Below are positions 55,893 to 64,000 of a stretch of 64,000 nucleotides of DNA, one piece after another. The stretch covers positions 480,718-544,717 of the forward strand of contig NZ_JAPCHX010000006.1 of the NCBI RefSeq assembly GCF_026107415.2, read 5' to 3'. Under the pieces are notes generated by a model. The model saw only the letters and a list, made by a program, of their open reading frames with translations. It was not told where the DNA came from and did no database searches. The translations under genes were made by a program, and so were the position numbers. Each line of letters opens with the position of its first letter. Positions within the stretch are counted from its first letter, which is position 1. The stretch comes from Microbacterium sp. MPKO10 (GTDB lineage Bacteria; Actinomycetota; Actinomycetes; Actinomycetales; Microbacteriaceae).

Positions 55893-57614
55893 CTATCCTA
55901 TCATCTGCGTTTCGGGCCGAGCGAGCTCAAGCAGCTCTTCGGCATGGGCGCGGCCGGAGTCGCTGTCGGCCAAGCCGGACAGCAGACGGGTCATCTCAGC
56001 CGTCCGCGCATCGCCGTCCAGCCGCGTGACGCTTGACGCCGTCACGAATCCGTCGCTCTCTTTCACAACCGAGAGATGGTTGGTGGCGAATGCGGCGACC
56101 TGCGCGAGGTGGGTGACGACAATGACCTGCGAATGCTGTGCCAGTCGGGCGAGTCGTCGCCCGATCTCGATTGCGGCTGCCCCGCCCACTCCGGCATCCA
56201 CTTCGTCGAACACGTAGGTCGGCACAGGGTCGGATGCGGCGATCACAACCTCGATCGCGAGCATCACGCGCGACAGCTCACCGCCGGATGCGCCCTTCGC
56301 GAGCGGCCTCGGTTCGCTACCGGCGTGGGGGCGCATGAGGAAGGCGACGTCGTCGCGACCGGAACGCGTGTACTCCCCTGCGTCCGACACCTCGATCAGG
56401 ACGGCGGCATCCGGCATCGCCAGCTCGGTGAGCTCGTCGCTGATGGCGGCCGAGAGCCGGGATGCTGTGCGCGTCCGCTCATCAGTGAGGGCGGATGCTG
56501 CATCAGCGAGCTCACGCGCATCGGCGTCGACCTGCTCGGTCAGCGTCTCGATGCGCTCGGAGTCGGTGTCGAGCTCGAGAAGCCGTGCGCTCCCCCGCTC
56601 CAGCGTTTCGATGACATCGTCGAGCGTCGGACCGTGTTTGCGCACGAGCGTCGCCAGAAGGGCGCGGCGTTCGTTGATCGCCTCGAGCTCGTGGCTGTCG
56701 TCGGCATCGAGCGAAGCAAGGTAGCTGGAGAGATCCCCCGCAGCCTCGGAGGCAAGATAGCTGAGGTTCTGCAGCTGATCGGCGATGGGCTGCAGTGCGT
56801 CGTCGATGCTCGTGACGCGTTCGAGTGAGCGACGTGCGTTCTCGATCAGCGCGAGGACGTCATCGCCCTCAGCCAGTTCTGTCGAGACGGCCTCGCGTGC
56901 TCCGGCCGCAGCCAGACGCAGCTCCTCGAGGTTCGTCAGGCGCTCGGCGGTGGCCGCGAGCTGGTCGTCTTCGCCGGGCTGTGGAGCAGCCTGCTCGATT
57001 TCGTCCATGGCCGCACGCAGATCGTCGGCTTCGGCCTGCCGCGCGTCCCTGTCCTGCAGGAGCGTCTCAAGATCTGCGGAGTTCTTCTGCCACCGGTCAA
57101 AGATGTCGCGGTATCGGGAGCGAACGGCGGCGAGCTCGTCTCCGGCCGCGCGGTCGAGTGCGTCCCTCTGCGCTGAGCGTGACCGAAGCCTGATTTGCTC
57201 GGATTGGCCGTGGACGGCGACGAGGCTGCCGCTCAAGTCAGAGAGCACGCCGACGGGAGCGCTGCGCCCGCCGACCTGCGCCCGACTGCGCCCCTCAGCG
57301 GTGACGGTGCGTCCCAGCGTCAGTTCCGCTTCTCCGGCGTCGCCGAACGGGTCGATGTCGCCGCCGGCCTCGGCGACCCGCTCGGCGACAGCCCCGTCCT
57401 CGGGCACAACCCAGCGGCCATCGATCCGCGCGTTCGCGGCGCCCGATCGGACGGTCGCCGCATCGGCACGCCCGCCGAGCAGCAGCCCGAGTGCGGTCAC
57501 GACCATCGTCTTTCCCGCTCCCGTCTCGCCGGTGATCGCTGTGAAGCCGGTGCCTAGCGGCAAGCTCGCCCGCTCGATCACGCCCAGGTCGGCGATCTCG
57601 ATTTCCTCGATCAT
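55893..57614 (-). CDS. recN: DNA repair ATPase RecN
   Basis: This 573-residue SMC-like protein acts in double-strand break repair. Walker A is TGETGAGKTMVV, then VAVHGQSEQIRL, a long central coiled coil (about 150-350), the signature LAKGASGGELSRVMLAIEV and Walker B YVFDEVDAGVGG. ATG 57614 overlaps the nadK stop by 4 bp. Confidence 0.96.
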   Translation of the reverse strand: MIEEIEIADLGVIERASLPLGTGFTAITGETGAGKTMVVTALGLLLGGRADAATVRSGAANARIDGRWVVPEDGAVAERVAEAGGDIDPFGDAGEAELTLGRTVTAEGRSRAQVGGRSAPVGVLSDLSGSLVAVHGQSEQIRLRSRSAQRDALDRAAGDELAAVRSRYRDIFDRWQKNSADLETLLQDRDARQAEADDLRAAMDEIEQAAPQPGEDDQLAATAERLTNLEELRLAAAGAREAVSTELAEGDDVLALIENARRSLERVTSIDDALQPIADQLQNLSYLASEAAGDLSSYLASLDADDSHELEAINERRALLATLVRKHGPTLDDVIETLERGSARLLELDTDSERIETLTEQVDADARELADAASALTDERTRTASRLSAAISDELTELAMPDAAVLIEVSDAGEYTRSGRDDVAFLMRPHAGSEPRPLAKGASGGELSRVMLAIEVVIAASDPVPTYVFDEVDAGVGGAAAIEIGRRLARLAQHSQVIVVTHLAQVAAFATNHLSVVKESDGFVTASSVTRLDGDARTAEMTRLLSGLADSDSGRAHAEELLELARPETQMIG

Positions 57615-58516
57615 GCGGCAGGCCCCCTCCACCCGCTGACGGGAAGGTGGAACTTACGCACGAGGCGGTCGGTGAAGGGGCTGTCGTGCAGACGCGCAAG
57701 CTTCACGGGCTTCGCCGAGCGCTCGACGTTCACACGTGAGCCCGGTTCGAGCTCAAATGTTCGCCTGCCGTCACACCACAGCACGCCAATGCCGTCGCTG
57801 CGCCCAAGCACGTCGATCGCGAGAGTGGAGTCCGGCGCGATCACGATCGGCTTGGCGAACAGTGCATGCGCGCTCAACGGCACGAGGGTGATCGCCTCGA
57901 CGGTCGGCCAGATGATCGGGCCGCCCGCCGAGAAGTTGTAGGCGGTGGACCCGGTCGGTGTTGAAATGACGGCGCCATCGGCACCGAATGACACGAGCGG
58001 GCGCTGATCGACCTGGACGACGAGCTCCAGCATCCGTTCACGGCTCGCCTTTTCGACGGTTGCCTCATTGAGCGCCCAGGTCTCGTAGACAACGCTGCCG
58101 CCGATTGTGACGGAGACGGCGAGCGTCATGCGCTCTTCAACAGCGTAATCCCGCTCGACAACACGCTGCACCGCGTTTGCGAGGTCGTCGCGCTCAAGCT
58201 CGGCGAGGAAGCCGACGTGCCCAAGGTTGACGCCGAGAAGCGGAACGGCATGGTCGTGCACGAGCTCGGCTGCCCGCAGAATCGTGCCGTCACCGCCGAG
58301 GACCATCACGAGTTCAAGCTCGTCAACGCGCAGCTCTTCAAACGACGCAACACCAGACAGATCGGCACCGGCCCGATCGAGCTGCTCACGCTCATCGGCG
58401 ACGAGAACGGGGCGGATGCCGGAATCACGCAGTTTTCCGATCACACTGGCGGCGGCCTCGATAGAGTCGCTGCGCCCGGTATGCGACACGACCAGGATGG
58501 ACCGCAGCGTTGTCAT
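57611..58516 (-). CDS. nadK: NAD kinase
   Basis: This 301-residue enzyme phosphorylates NAD to NADP. It has the GGDG motif in VMVLGGDGTILRAAEL, GVNLGHVGFLAE and STPTGSTAYNFSAGGPI. ATG 58516 overlaps the tlyA stop by 4 bp and gives the family N terminus (SILVVSHTGR); upstream codons are discarded. Confidence 0.95.
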   Translation of the reverse strand: MTTLRSILVVSHTGRSDSIEAAASVIGKLRDSGIRPVLVADEREQLDRAGADLSGVASFEELRVDELELVMVLGGDGTILRAAELVHDHAVPLLGVNLGHVGFLAELERDDLANAVQRVVERDYAVEERMTLAVSVTIGGSVVYETWALNEATVEKASRERMLELVVQVDQRPLVSFGADGAVISTPTGSTAYNFSAGGPIIWPTVEAITLVPLSAHALFAKPIVIAPDSTLAIDVLGRSDGIGVLWCDGRRTFELEPGSRVNVERSAKPVKLARLHDSPFTDRLVRKFHLPVSGWRGPAA

Positions 58517-59319
58517 TCGGCACCTCCCGCAAGTTGTTCGGCTCGCAGCATCCATTCTGTCGGATTAGAGCCGCGCTGTGCGTGCATGTGGACAAGGTAC
58601 TCGGCATTGCCGTGCGTGCCGATGACCGGCGAGCGTTCGAGCCCGCACACGCCGAGGCCTGCGTCCCAGCCGGCCCAGAGCACAGACTGCACGGCATCGA
58701 TGCGACGGCCGGCGTCACGAACGATCCCCTCGCGCACTCCCGATCGGCCGACTTCGAACTGCGGTTTGATGAGCAGGATCACGTCGGCATCGACAGGGAG
58801 CGTCTGCGCCAGAGGGGCGAGAACGTAAGCGAGCGAGATGAACGAGAGGTCCCCGACGACGAGGTCAGGCTTATCGGCGGTGCCCGCAGCCTGTGCCAGC
58901 GTGTCGGCGCTGAGCTCGCGAACGTTGAAGCCTTCGACGACGCGCACGCGAGGGTCGCCGCGCAGCGTCGGGGCCAGCTGGTCGTGGCCCACATCGAGAG
59001 CGATGACCTCGCGGGCGCCGCGCTCGAGAAGCACTTGGGTGAATCCGCCGGTCGATGCTCCGATATCGAGAGCCAGTCGTCCGTCAACTGGGCAGTCGAA
59101 GCTCTCCAGCGCAGAAATAAGCTTGTGAGCGGCGCGGCTCACGTAGTGGTCGGCACCGGATACGGAGATCTGCGTCTCGCCCGTCACGGGGGTCGACGGC
59201 TTCACGACGGAGCGGCCGTCAACCTCGACGCCACCTGCGGTGATGAGCGTCACCGCGACGGCACGGGAACGCGCGAGGCCGCGCTCAACAAGTGCGGCAT
59301 CCAGCCGTCGCGCCGTCAC
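58513..59319 (-). CDS. tlyA: TlyA-family rRNA (cytidine-2'-O)-methyltransferase
   Basis: This 268-residue protein has an N-terminal S4 domain (RRLDAALVERGLARSRAVAV) and an FtsJ-like methyltransferase with LALDIGASTGGFTQVLLERG and VVGDLSFISLAYVL. TlyA methylates 16S/23S rRNA and affects capreomycin sensitivity in mycobacteria. Start is GTG 59319, overlapping the small gene's stop (GTGA). Confidence 0.93.
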   Translation of the reverse strand: MTARRLDAALVERGLARSRAVAVTLITAGGVEVDGRSVVKPSTPVTGETQISVSGADHYVSRAAHKLISALESFDCPVDGRLALDIGASTGGFTQVLLERGAREVIALDVGHDQLAPTLRGDPRVRVVEGFNVRELSADTLAQAAGTADKPDLVVGDLSFISLAYVLAPLAQTLPVDADVILLIKPQFEVGRSGVREGIVRDAGRRIDAVQSVLWAGWDAGLGVCGLERSPVIGTHGNAEYLVHMHAQRGSNPTEWMLRAEQLAGGAE

Positions 59320-59483
59320 CGTCCGGTGCCCTCGTGGTCGCTCCCCTCGAGAACGGTGCTCAGCTCGTCGTGCAGACGAGCGTAGGCGTCGGCGCGCTCA
59401 GAAAGTGGGCGCTCCTCGATCAGCGACAATCGCGACACGAGTGCGTCCGGGTCGAGTGTGCCCTGCTCTTCGTCGTTCGTCAC
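59316..59483 (-). CDS. 55-residue conserved-type small protein
   Basis: A short gene from GTG 59483 to TGA 59316 encodes 55 residues: acidic, beginning MTNDEEQGTLDPDALVSRL and containing ERPLSERADAYARLHDEL. It fills the gap between the HAD hydrolase and tlyA genes and overlaps tlyA by 4 bp, like the other joints of this run. The LHDEL-type amphipathic helix recalls small helical proteins found at this position in other actinobacteria. Function is unknown. Confidence 0.75.
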   Translation of the reverse strand: MTNDEEQGTLDPDALVSRLSLIEERPLSERADAYARLHDELSTVLEGSDHEGTGR

Positions 59484-59528
59484 ACCCTTAGGCTACAAGC
59501 TCATCGGCGACGCGCCGTGCAGGCTCGC

Positions 59529-60524
59529 TCACGCGTAGAGCCGCTCGGGCACGTTGAATCCGAAGATCTGTCGTCCGCTCCCCCAAATCACGGCACTCGC
59601 GGCACGCAGGCGGTCTAACGCAGACGAACCCTCGCGGGCGATCTCGATGTCAGTCCCGCGAGCGATCCGAACCACGGAGTCGCCGACGCGCGCTTCGGTG
59701 CCGTCACGCGAGTATTCGGTCACCGGATACGGTTCGAAGAGGCCGCGAAGGTCAGAGACGACGTAGTCGGGCCGACCGCCTTCGGGAGCAGCAAGGACGT
59801 GCTTGGCCTGATCGACTCCGGTCAGCACAAGCAGCGAGTCGATTCCCGCACGGTTCGCCCCGAGGATGTCCGTATCGAGCCGGTCGCCGATGAACAGCGG
59901 ATGCTGCGCGTCAAACCGCAGCTTCGCTTCCTCGAAGATGGGGACTTCCGGCTTGCCTGCGACCTCTGCGAGTCGCCCGACAGCGGTGTGCACAGCCGAC
60001 ACCAGCGTGCCGTTTCCCGGCGCAATGCCGCGTTCACGAGGGATCGTCCAGTCAGTATTGGTGGCGATCCACGGCAGATCGTTGGCCTCACGGCCGTCCT
60101 GCAGCGCGTATGCCGCCTCGGCGAGCTGCGCCCAATCCACGTCCGGCGCAAAACCCTGGACGACAGCATCCGGTCCGTCGTCGGCCTGTCGTGTCACGCG
60201 GTAGCCGGCCTTGGTCAGTTCGTCGATGAGGCCTTCGCCTCCCACAACGAGCACAAGCGCGCCGTCGGCCACGCGCGTGCGCAGCAGACGGACGGCGGCC
60301 TGCGGACTCGTGATGACGTCTCGCGCCGTCGCTGTGAGTCCGAACCCGCGCAGCTGCTCGGCGACCGCGGCGTCGGTGCGGGAGGCGTTGTTCGTGATGT
60401 AGCCGACGCAGATGCTCTCGGCCACCCGTGTCAGACTCTCGATAGCGTGCGGTATCGCATCGTGGCCGGCGTACACGACGCCATCCAGGTCGGCGAGAAC
60501 CGCATCTACACCGTCAAGCGGCAT
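59529..60524 (-). CDS. HAD-superfamily (IIA, NagD-like) phosphatase
   Basis: This 331-residue hydrolase has motif I in VLADLDGVVYAGHDAIPHA (nucleophile Asp), motif II in ITNNASRTD and motif III/IV in FIGDRLDTDILGANRAGID. The substrate may be a sugar phosphate or nucleotide. ATG 60524 gives the family N terminus; the frame is open further but overlaps the upstream gene. It lies 7 bp after the TPR-like gene. Confidence 0.9.
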   Translation of the reverse strand: MPLDGVDAVLADLDGVVYAGHDAIPHAIESLTRVAESICVGYITNNASRTDAAVAEQLRGFGLTATARDVITSPQAAVRLLRTRVADGALVLVVGGEGLIDELTKAGYRVTRQADDGPDAVVQGFAPDVDWAQLAEAAYALQDGREANDLPWIATNTDWTIPRERGIAPGNGTLVSAVHTAVGRLAEVAGKPEVPIFEEAKLRFDAQHPLFIGDRLDTDILGANRAGIDSLLVLTGVDQAKHVLAAPEGGRPDYVVSDLRGLFEPYPVTEYSRDGTEARVGDSVVRIARGTDIEIAREGSSALDRLRAASAVIWGSGRQIFGFNVPERLYA

Positions 60525-60531
60525 CACGGTC

Positions 60532-62391
60532 TTACTCTTGCGTCGGCCCAGCACCGTCGGCATCCTCCTTCGCATCAGCTGATGTCTCGTCAGGTGCCGC
60601 AGCTGCTGACGTCTGGTCCTCAGACACGGCGATGGCAGGAGCCGTTCTCTCCGGTTCCTCGGCGTCGGCTTCTGGCACCGTGTCGTCTGCCTCTGCTGCT
60701 GTGTCTGGCGCTTCTGCTGGGTCATCGGCGGCCGGTTCCGCGACAGTCAGTTCTGCGTCCGTGTCAGCAGTCTCGGACATAGCCTCGCGCGGACCCGCAT
60801 TCTCAATCGTCGCGCCGGGATCGTCCTCGGTGGACTCGCTGATGTCGACGGGAATCTCGACGTCCTCTTCGACGACGATGATGGTCTCGCCCTCCTCGAC
60901 ACGGTCTGCCTCATCGAGTGCGCGCGCTGCGACCTCGGCCCGTGAACGCCATGTCAGAGCTTCGTCGGTGCGACCAAGTTCTTCGAGGACCTCAGCGTAG
61001 GCGTCAAACAGGCTCGGGCTCCAACTGAAGGCCACGGCGGGGTCCAGCTGAGCGATTTGCAGCTCACTCAGCGCAAGCTCGGGCTGGCCAAGATCGAGAC
61101 GTGCGCCCGACATCGCGATGGCGAGCGTCACCTGAGTCCCGACGCTCAAGGTCGACCGGTCGACAGAGCGACCCAGCTCGAGGGCGCGCTCGGGGCGGCC
61201 GACGCCGCGTTCGCTGTCGACCATGAGCGGCAGTTGCTCGTCAGACCCGCTGATGCGCCGGAATGTGCGGAGCTCACGCAGGGCCAGAGCGAAATCGCCC
61301 GTGCGATAGGCGGTGATCGCGAGTGTTTCGCGCACAACCGCGATGCGCCCTGCCCGACGTGACGCACTGACGGCATGGCGATGCGCCAGCTCGGGGTCAT
61401 CATCGATCAGAAGCGCCACCATCGCGAGGTGACGCGCGACGCCTTCTGCGTTCTCTTTCGACAGCGTCTTCAGTTCGTTGCGCGCCGACTTGTTGAGGTC
61501 GGCGTCAGTGATCTCCTCGGGAATCTCAGGGTCATCGTGGTGCGGGCGCACGGAACGCAGTTCGCGCTGCCTGATCTGCTCCTCTGTGAGCTCTTCCTCA
61601 CGCTCGAACGCATCACGGTCGCCACGCGCCGGGCGCCCATCGCGCGTCCACAGCTTGTCTCCTCGCCCGCGACCGTCGCGCGCACCGTCGCGCCCGCCTG
61701 CACGGCCGCCGGGGCGCTCCCCGCGACCACCGGGCCTCCGATCACCGTCGCGCTTGTCGAAGCGGCGTTCGCCCTCGCGCGGAGGACGCCGATCGCCATC
61801 ACGGGGCGGACGCCGGTCACCATCACGACGCTCATATCCTCGTTCGCCGTCACGCGACGGGCGACGGTCCCTGCCCTGCCCAGAAGCACGCTCAGCGTCG
61901 CGACGATCGTGGCGACGGCCACCATCGCGGGGAGGCCGCTGGCCGCCCTCGCCCCGATCGTACCGACGCTCACCATCGCGTTGCGGGCGCCGCGCACCGT
62001 CACGGCCGTTGAATCCACGCGCGCCGTCTCGGGGAGAACGGCGATCACCGCCACCAGGGCGTCCACGATCTCCGTCACGCGGCGGCCGCCGGTCGGGCCC
62101 GCGACGATCCGGTCGCCGGTCGCCGTCAGCAGAACGAGGTCGACTTCCGTCACGGCGGTCACCGGCGCCTCGCGGTGGGCGACGGTCTGAGTGACCGTCG
62201 CGGCGATCTCCCGAGCGGCGTTCGTCGCCGCCGCGATGAGAGCCGGCAGGCCGCCCTCGATCTGATCGCGGAGCGCCTCCGCGCGCATCCCCAGAACCGC
62301 GCTCGTCACGATTTTGTCGCGGTGCGGAACCTTCTCCAGAAGCGCGCCGGGGCTCAGGCGAGCTCTCGGATTCGTCGCCGGCGTGCGTCAT
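60532..62391 (-). CDS. Arg/Asp-rich TPR-like protein
   Basis: This 619-residue protein has three parts. Residues about 15-270 are low-complexity Arg/Asp/Gly/Pro sequence with many DGDRRPPRDG-like repeats, likely disordered and nucleic acid-binding. Residues about 290-500 are helical with TPR-like organisation (ITAYRTGDFALALRELRTF, RPERALELGRSVD). The last 120 residues are acidic. ATG 62391 has AGGAGG 8 nt upstream, which rules out the longer frame. It heads the leftward run. Confidence 0.82.
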   Translation of the reverse strand: MTHAGDESESSPEPRRASGEGSAPRQNRDERGSGDARGGAPRSDRGRPAGSHRGGDERRSGDRRDGHSDRRPPRGAGDRRDGSRPRSADGDRRPDRRGPDRRPPRDGDRGRPGGGDRRSPRDGARGFNGRDGARRPQRDGERRYDRGEGGQRPPRDGGRRHDRRDAERASGQGRDRRPSRDGERGYERRDGDRRPPRDGDRRPPREGERRFDKRDGDRRPGGRGERPGGRAGGRDGARDGRGRGDKLWTRDGRPARGDRDAFEREEELTEEQIRQRELRSVRPHHDDPEIPEEITDADLNKSARNELKTLSKENAEGVARHLAMVALLIDDDPELAHRHAVSASRRAGRIAVVRETLAITAYRTGDFALALRELRTFRRISGSDEQLPLMVDSERGVGRPERALELGRSVDRSTLSVGTQVTLAIAMSGARLDLGQPELALSELQIAQLDPAVAFSWSPSLFDAYAEVLEELGRTDEALTWRSRAEVAARALDEADRVEEGETIIVVEEDVEIPVDISESTEDDPGATIENAGPREAMSETADTDAELTVAEPAADDPAEAPDTAAEADDTVPEADAEEPERTAPAIAVSEDQTSAAAAPDETSADAKEDADGAGPTQE

Positions 62392-62488
62392 GAATGGTCC
62401 TCCTGGGTCGGATGCGCATATTGAGTTGATGGGATCCTCGCGGATCAAGTCTGAGTCAGTGGGAATTCTACGCCAATAAACTGGCATC

Positions 62489-63457
62489 ATGATGAACGCT
62501 CTCTCCACGCTCCTTGCAATGCGTCGGGTTCCCGTGTTCAACGCCTCGATGGCCGGTGCTGCTGGCGTCGACCTGGCGTCAGCGGTGAGCGCCGCAGGTG
62601 GTATCGGGATGCTCGGTGTCCCCTCAACTCCCGATGCCGAGGCGCTGGATTCAGCGGGTGCTCGCCTGCACAACGAGGGCGCGGTCTGGGGAGCAGGGTT
62701 TCTCTCGTTTGCGCTCGAGACCGACCTCAGCCCGCTCACGCGCGTGCTCGCGCATCAGCCGTCTGTCGTCTCTCTCGGGTTCGGCCGTTCAGATACCGCC
62801 ATCGCTGCCGTCCGTGAGACCGAGTCTGCACTCCTCATGCAAGTGGGAAACGCCGCAGAGCTGGAGCAGGCAATCGACGCAGCGCCCGACGGCATCATTG
62901 TTCGCGGCGGGGAAGCCGGTGGACATGGCCGGAACGAGATCGCCACGCTCCCCTTTCTGCAGCTCGCCCTCGAGCGTACGAACATTCCACTGTTTGCCGC
63001 CGGAGGAATCACGACGGCCCGCGGACTAGCCGCAGTTATGGCGGCGGGAGCGGCAGGTGCCTGGATTGGAACGCGATTCACCGTGGCCGAAGAGTCTGAA
63101 TTTCCGGATGCTGCCAAGCAGCGTCTCGTTGCTGCGCAACCGGGTGACACCGTGTACACCCGTACCTTCGACATCGCGCAGCGAGCGTCCTGGCCCCCGC
63201 ACTACGGCGGGCGAGCTCTCGTCAATGACTTCACAGACGCCTGGCATGAGTGTCTCGACCGCCTCGAGACCCGTGCCCAGGCTGACGACGCGTTTGTCGC
63301 CGACATGATCGCAGCGCGGCGGGAGGCTCGATTCGACACTGCCCCGATCTACGCGGGTGAGGGCTCCGCGCTGATGACGCGCATTGAGCCCGCCCGCGAC
63401 ATCATCGAGGAGCTCGCCGGCTTTCGTGCGCACCTCAGCGACGCTGCTTCGCGCTAG
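62489..63457 (+). CDS. Nitronate monooxygenase-like flavoprotein
   Basis: This 322-residue protein has the FMN-binding TIM-barrel pattern of nitronate monooxygenases and 2-nitropropane dioxygenases: NASMAGAAGVDLASAVSAAG, GIIVRGGEAGGHGRN, LPLF-type AAGGITTARGLAAVMAAGAA and GAWIGTRFTVAEES. GGHG and the AAGGI and GTRF motifs fit the phosphate-binding and active-site loops. Substrate is unknown. It is divergent from the TPR-like gene, with a 97-bp spacer. Confidence 0.88.
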   Translation: MMNALSTLLAMRRVPVFNASMAGAAGVDLASAVSAAGGIGMLGVPSTPDAEALDSAGARLHNEGAVWGAGFLSFALETDLSPLTRVLAHQPSVVSLGFGRSDTAIAAVRETESALLMQVGNAAELEQAIDAAPDGIIVRGGEAGGHGRNEIATLPFLQLALERTNIPLFAAGGITTARGLAAVMAAGAAGAWIGTRFTVAEESEFPDAAKQRLVAAQPGDTVYTRTFDIAQRASWPPHYGGRALVNDFTDAWHECLDRLETRAQADDAFVADMIAARREARFDTAPIYAGEGSALMTRIEPARDIIEELAGFRAHLSDAASR

Positions 63458-63540
63458 TACGCACGCATATACCACTCGCGGAATATGCAGTGGTTCCCGG
63501 CCTTCAGCCCAGCTTTCCCTGGGAGTGGTTAACGAGAAAA

Positions 63541-63562
63541 TGCCGCCCGGTGAGGGGCGGCA
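63541..63562 (-). terminator. Leftward intrinsic terminator downstream of the rRNA operon
   Basis: TGCCGCCC (63541-63548) pairs with GGGCGGCA (63555-63562) across a 6-nt loop. On the minus strand it is followed by TTTTCTC. It would stop transcripts coming from the 5S side. Confidence 0.65.
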
Positions 63563-63766
63563 TGAGAGCTCCCAGATCCTCCGAGGGTCCTGAGCTCTGC
63601 GCTACTGATATGCATTGGATGCATGGCCCACCGGCGGAGCGGGTCATGGTGAGCAGCCCGAGGTTACGCGTGTTGTGGGTGTGGGTCGCGGCCGCGGTGC
63701 CTTCCACGAGTTGAAGGGCTCTGATCGCAGCCCACGTGATTATGCCGGTACTAGTGATGTGCCTGT

Positions 63767-63833
63767 ACCGGTGTGGCGGTACCGGTGGCTGTCTGTACCG
63801 GTGGTGACTGTACCGGTGGCTGTCTGTACCGGT
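63767..63833. repeat. Five ACCGGT-centred units spaced about 15 bp
   Basis: ACCGGT occurs at 63767, 63781, 63797, 63812 and 63828, at intervals of 14, 16, 15 and 16 bp. Most copies are preceded by TGT and followed by GG. The longer unit GTACCGGTGGCTGTCT is present twice. The array has no coding sense. Confidence 0.8.
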
Positions 63834-63862
63834 GCAGGTGGGTGTGTGGGTGGGTTAACGCA

Positions 63863-63895
63863 GTGAAGGCCACCCCGGGCGGGGGTGGCCTTCAC
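63863..63895 (-). terminator. Perfect 14-bp hairpin just after 5S rRNA
   Basis: GTGAAGGCCACCCC (63863-63876) pairs with its exact complement at 63882-63895 across a GGGCG loop. It lies about 15 bp beyond the 5S rRNA 3' end on the transcribed strand. There is no T-run, so it may be a processing or partial termination signal. Confidence 0.6.
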
Positions 63896-63909
63896 GTTGT
63901 GTAAGTTAA

Positions 63910-64000
63910 GTCCGGCGGTGTCCTACTCTCCCACAGGGTCCCCCCTGCAGTACCATCGGCGCTGAGAGCCTTAGCTTCCGGGTTCGGAATGTGACCGGGC
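63910..64000 (-). rRNA. rrf: 5S ribosomal RNA, 3' part (partial)
   Basis: The minus strand contains the conserved 5S sequences CATTCCGAACCCGGAAGCTA (loop A to helix III), GCGCCGATGGTACTGC and AGAGTAGGACACCGCCGGAC at the 3' end. The 5' part lies beyond the window, so about 90 of roughly 117 nt are present. The exact 3' end may shift by a few bases. An rRNA operon transcribed leftward is expected to the right. Confidence 0.93.

Larger units (their letters stand above)
63458..63909. other. 452-bp spacer between the flavoprotein gene and the 5S rRNA
   Basis: No gene is supported. It carries a terminator-like hairpin at 63541-63562, an array of ACCGGT units at 63767-63833 and a hairpin at 63863-63895. 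Confidence 0.6.

Noticed and set aside
61375..62194. Overlapping frames of about 240-280 codons in the TPR-like gene region
   Set aside because: They are alternative-frame readings of the Arg/Asp-repeat DNA, with the same periodicity. The frame starting at 62391 has a strong ribosome site and the TPR-like domain.
63767..63833. CRISPR array
   Set aside because: The ACCGGT units are only 14-16 bp apart and have no distinct spacers of the usual 30 bp; no cas genes are nearby.

Overview
The window looks like the chromosome of a high-GC actinobacterium, most likely a Microbacteriaceae (Microbacterium-like) member. The evidence is the strong GC bias, frequent GTG starts, TGA stops overlapping the next start, an actinobacterial-type LexA box, a rifamycin-associated element (RAE) upstream of a HelR/HelD ATPase, and the actinobacterial order tlyA-nadK-recN-pyrG-nudix-xerD-parA-scpA-scpB-rluB-tyrA-cmk-der. 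The genus is an inference from gene order and was not tested by any search.

Region 1 (1-7626) is a DNA damage block. A leftward imuA-imuB-dnaE2 mutagenesis operon sits behind a LexA box that lies inside a TTGACT/GACTAT promoter. A SRAP (YedK/HMCES) abasic-site protein is divergent across the same spacer, and a stand-alone LigD-type polymerase domain follows it. Region 2 (7642-26645) is mostly housekeeping and envelope metabolism. It holds a three-gene 2-oxoacid dehydrogenase operon (E2, E1beta, E1alpha), a TetR regulator, a nuclease-fold protein, an SDR, an arylsulfotransferase-like Tat protein, RlmC, a DivIVA-like coiled coil, a fatty acid desaturase, a YhhN protein, a CPBP protein with altered motifs, an ArsR-like regulator with an MFS pump, HelR with its RAE, and a membrane protein.

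Region 3 (26869-44154) is an integrated element of about 17.3 kb in a tRNA-Pro(GGG) gene. A 29-bp direct repeat of the tRNA 3' end bounds it. The tRNA-proximal end carries an excisionase-like gene and a tyrosine integrase. The cargo is defence: a type I restriction-modification operon with two complete but different hsdM genes (hsdM-hsdM-hsdS-hsdR). Downstream in the same direction is a 2035-residue protein that looks like an Avs-type STAND NTPase with an N-terminal QxK nuclease-like domain, then a protein with a C-terminal HEPN-like RX4H motif. A 5' fragment of a DUF4062 gene lies between these last two. I see no conjugation or replication genes. Four CCGC-N7-GCGG motifs are clustered between integrase and hsdM.

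Region 4 (44278-62391) is one long, almost continuous leftward run of 18 genes, many joined by 4-bp ATGA/GTGA overlaps. It covers nucleotide and cofactor synthesis (pyrG, nadK, cmk), aromatic amino acids (tyrA), chromosome partition (parA, scpA, scpB, xerD), ribosome assembly or modification (der, rluB, tlyA) and repair (recN). It includes a 55-codon gene at 59316-59483. Region 5 (62489-64000) has a nitronate monooxygenase-like gene, a repeat-rich intergenic stretch with hairpins, and the 3' part of a 5S rRNA on the minus strand, so an rRNA operon reads into the window from the right.
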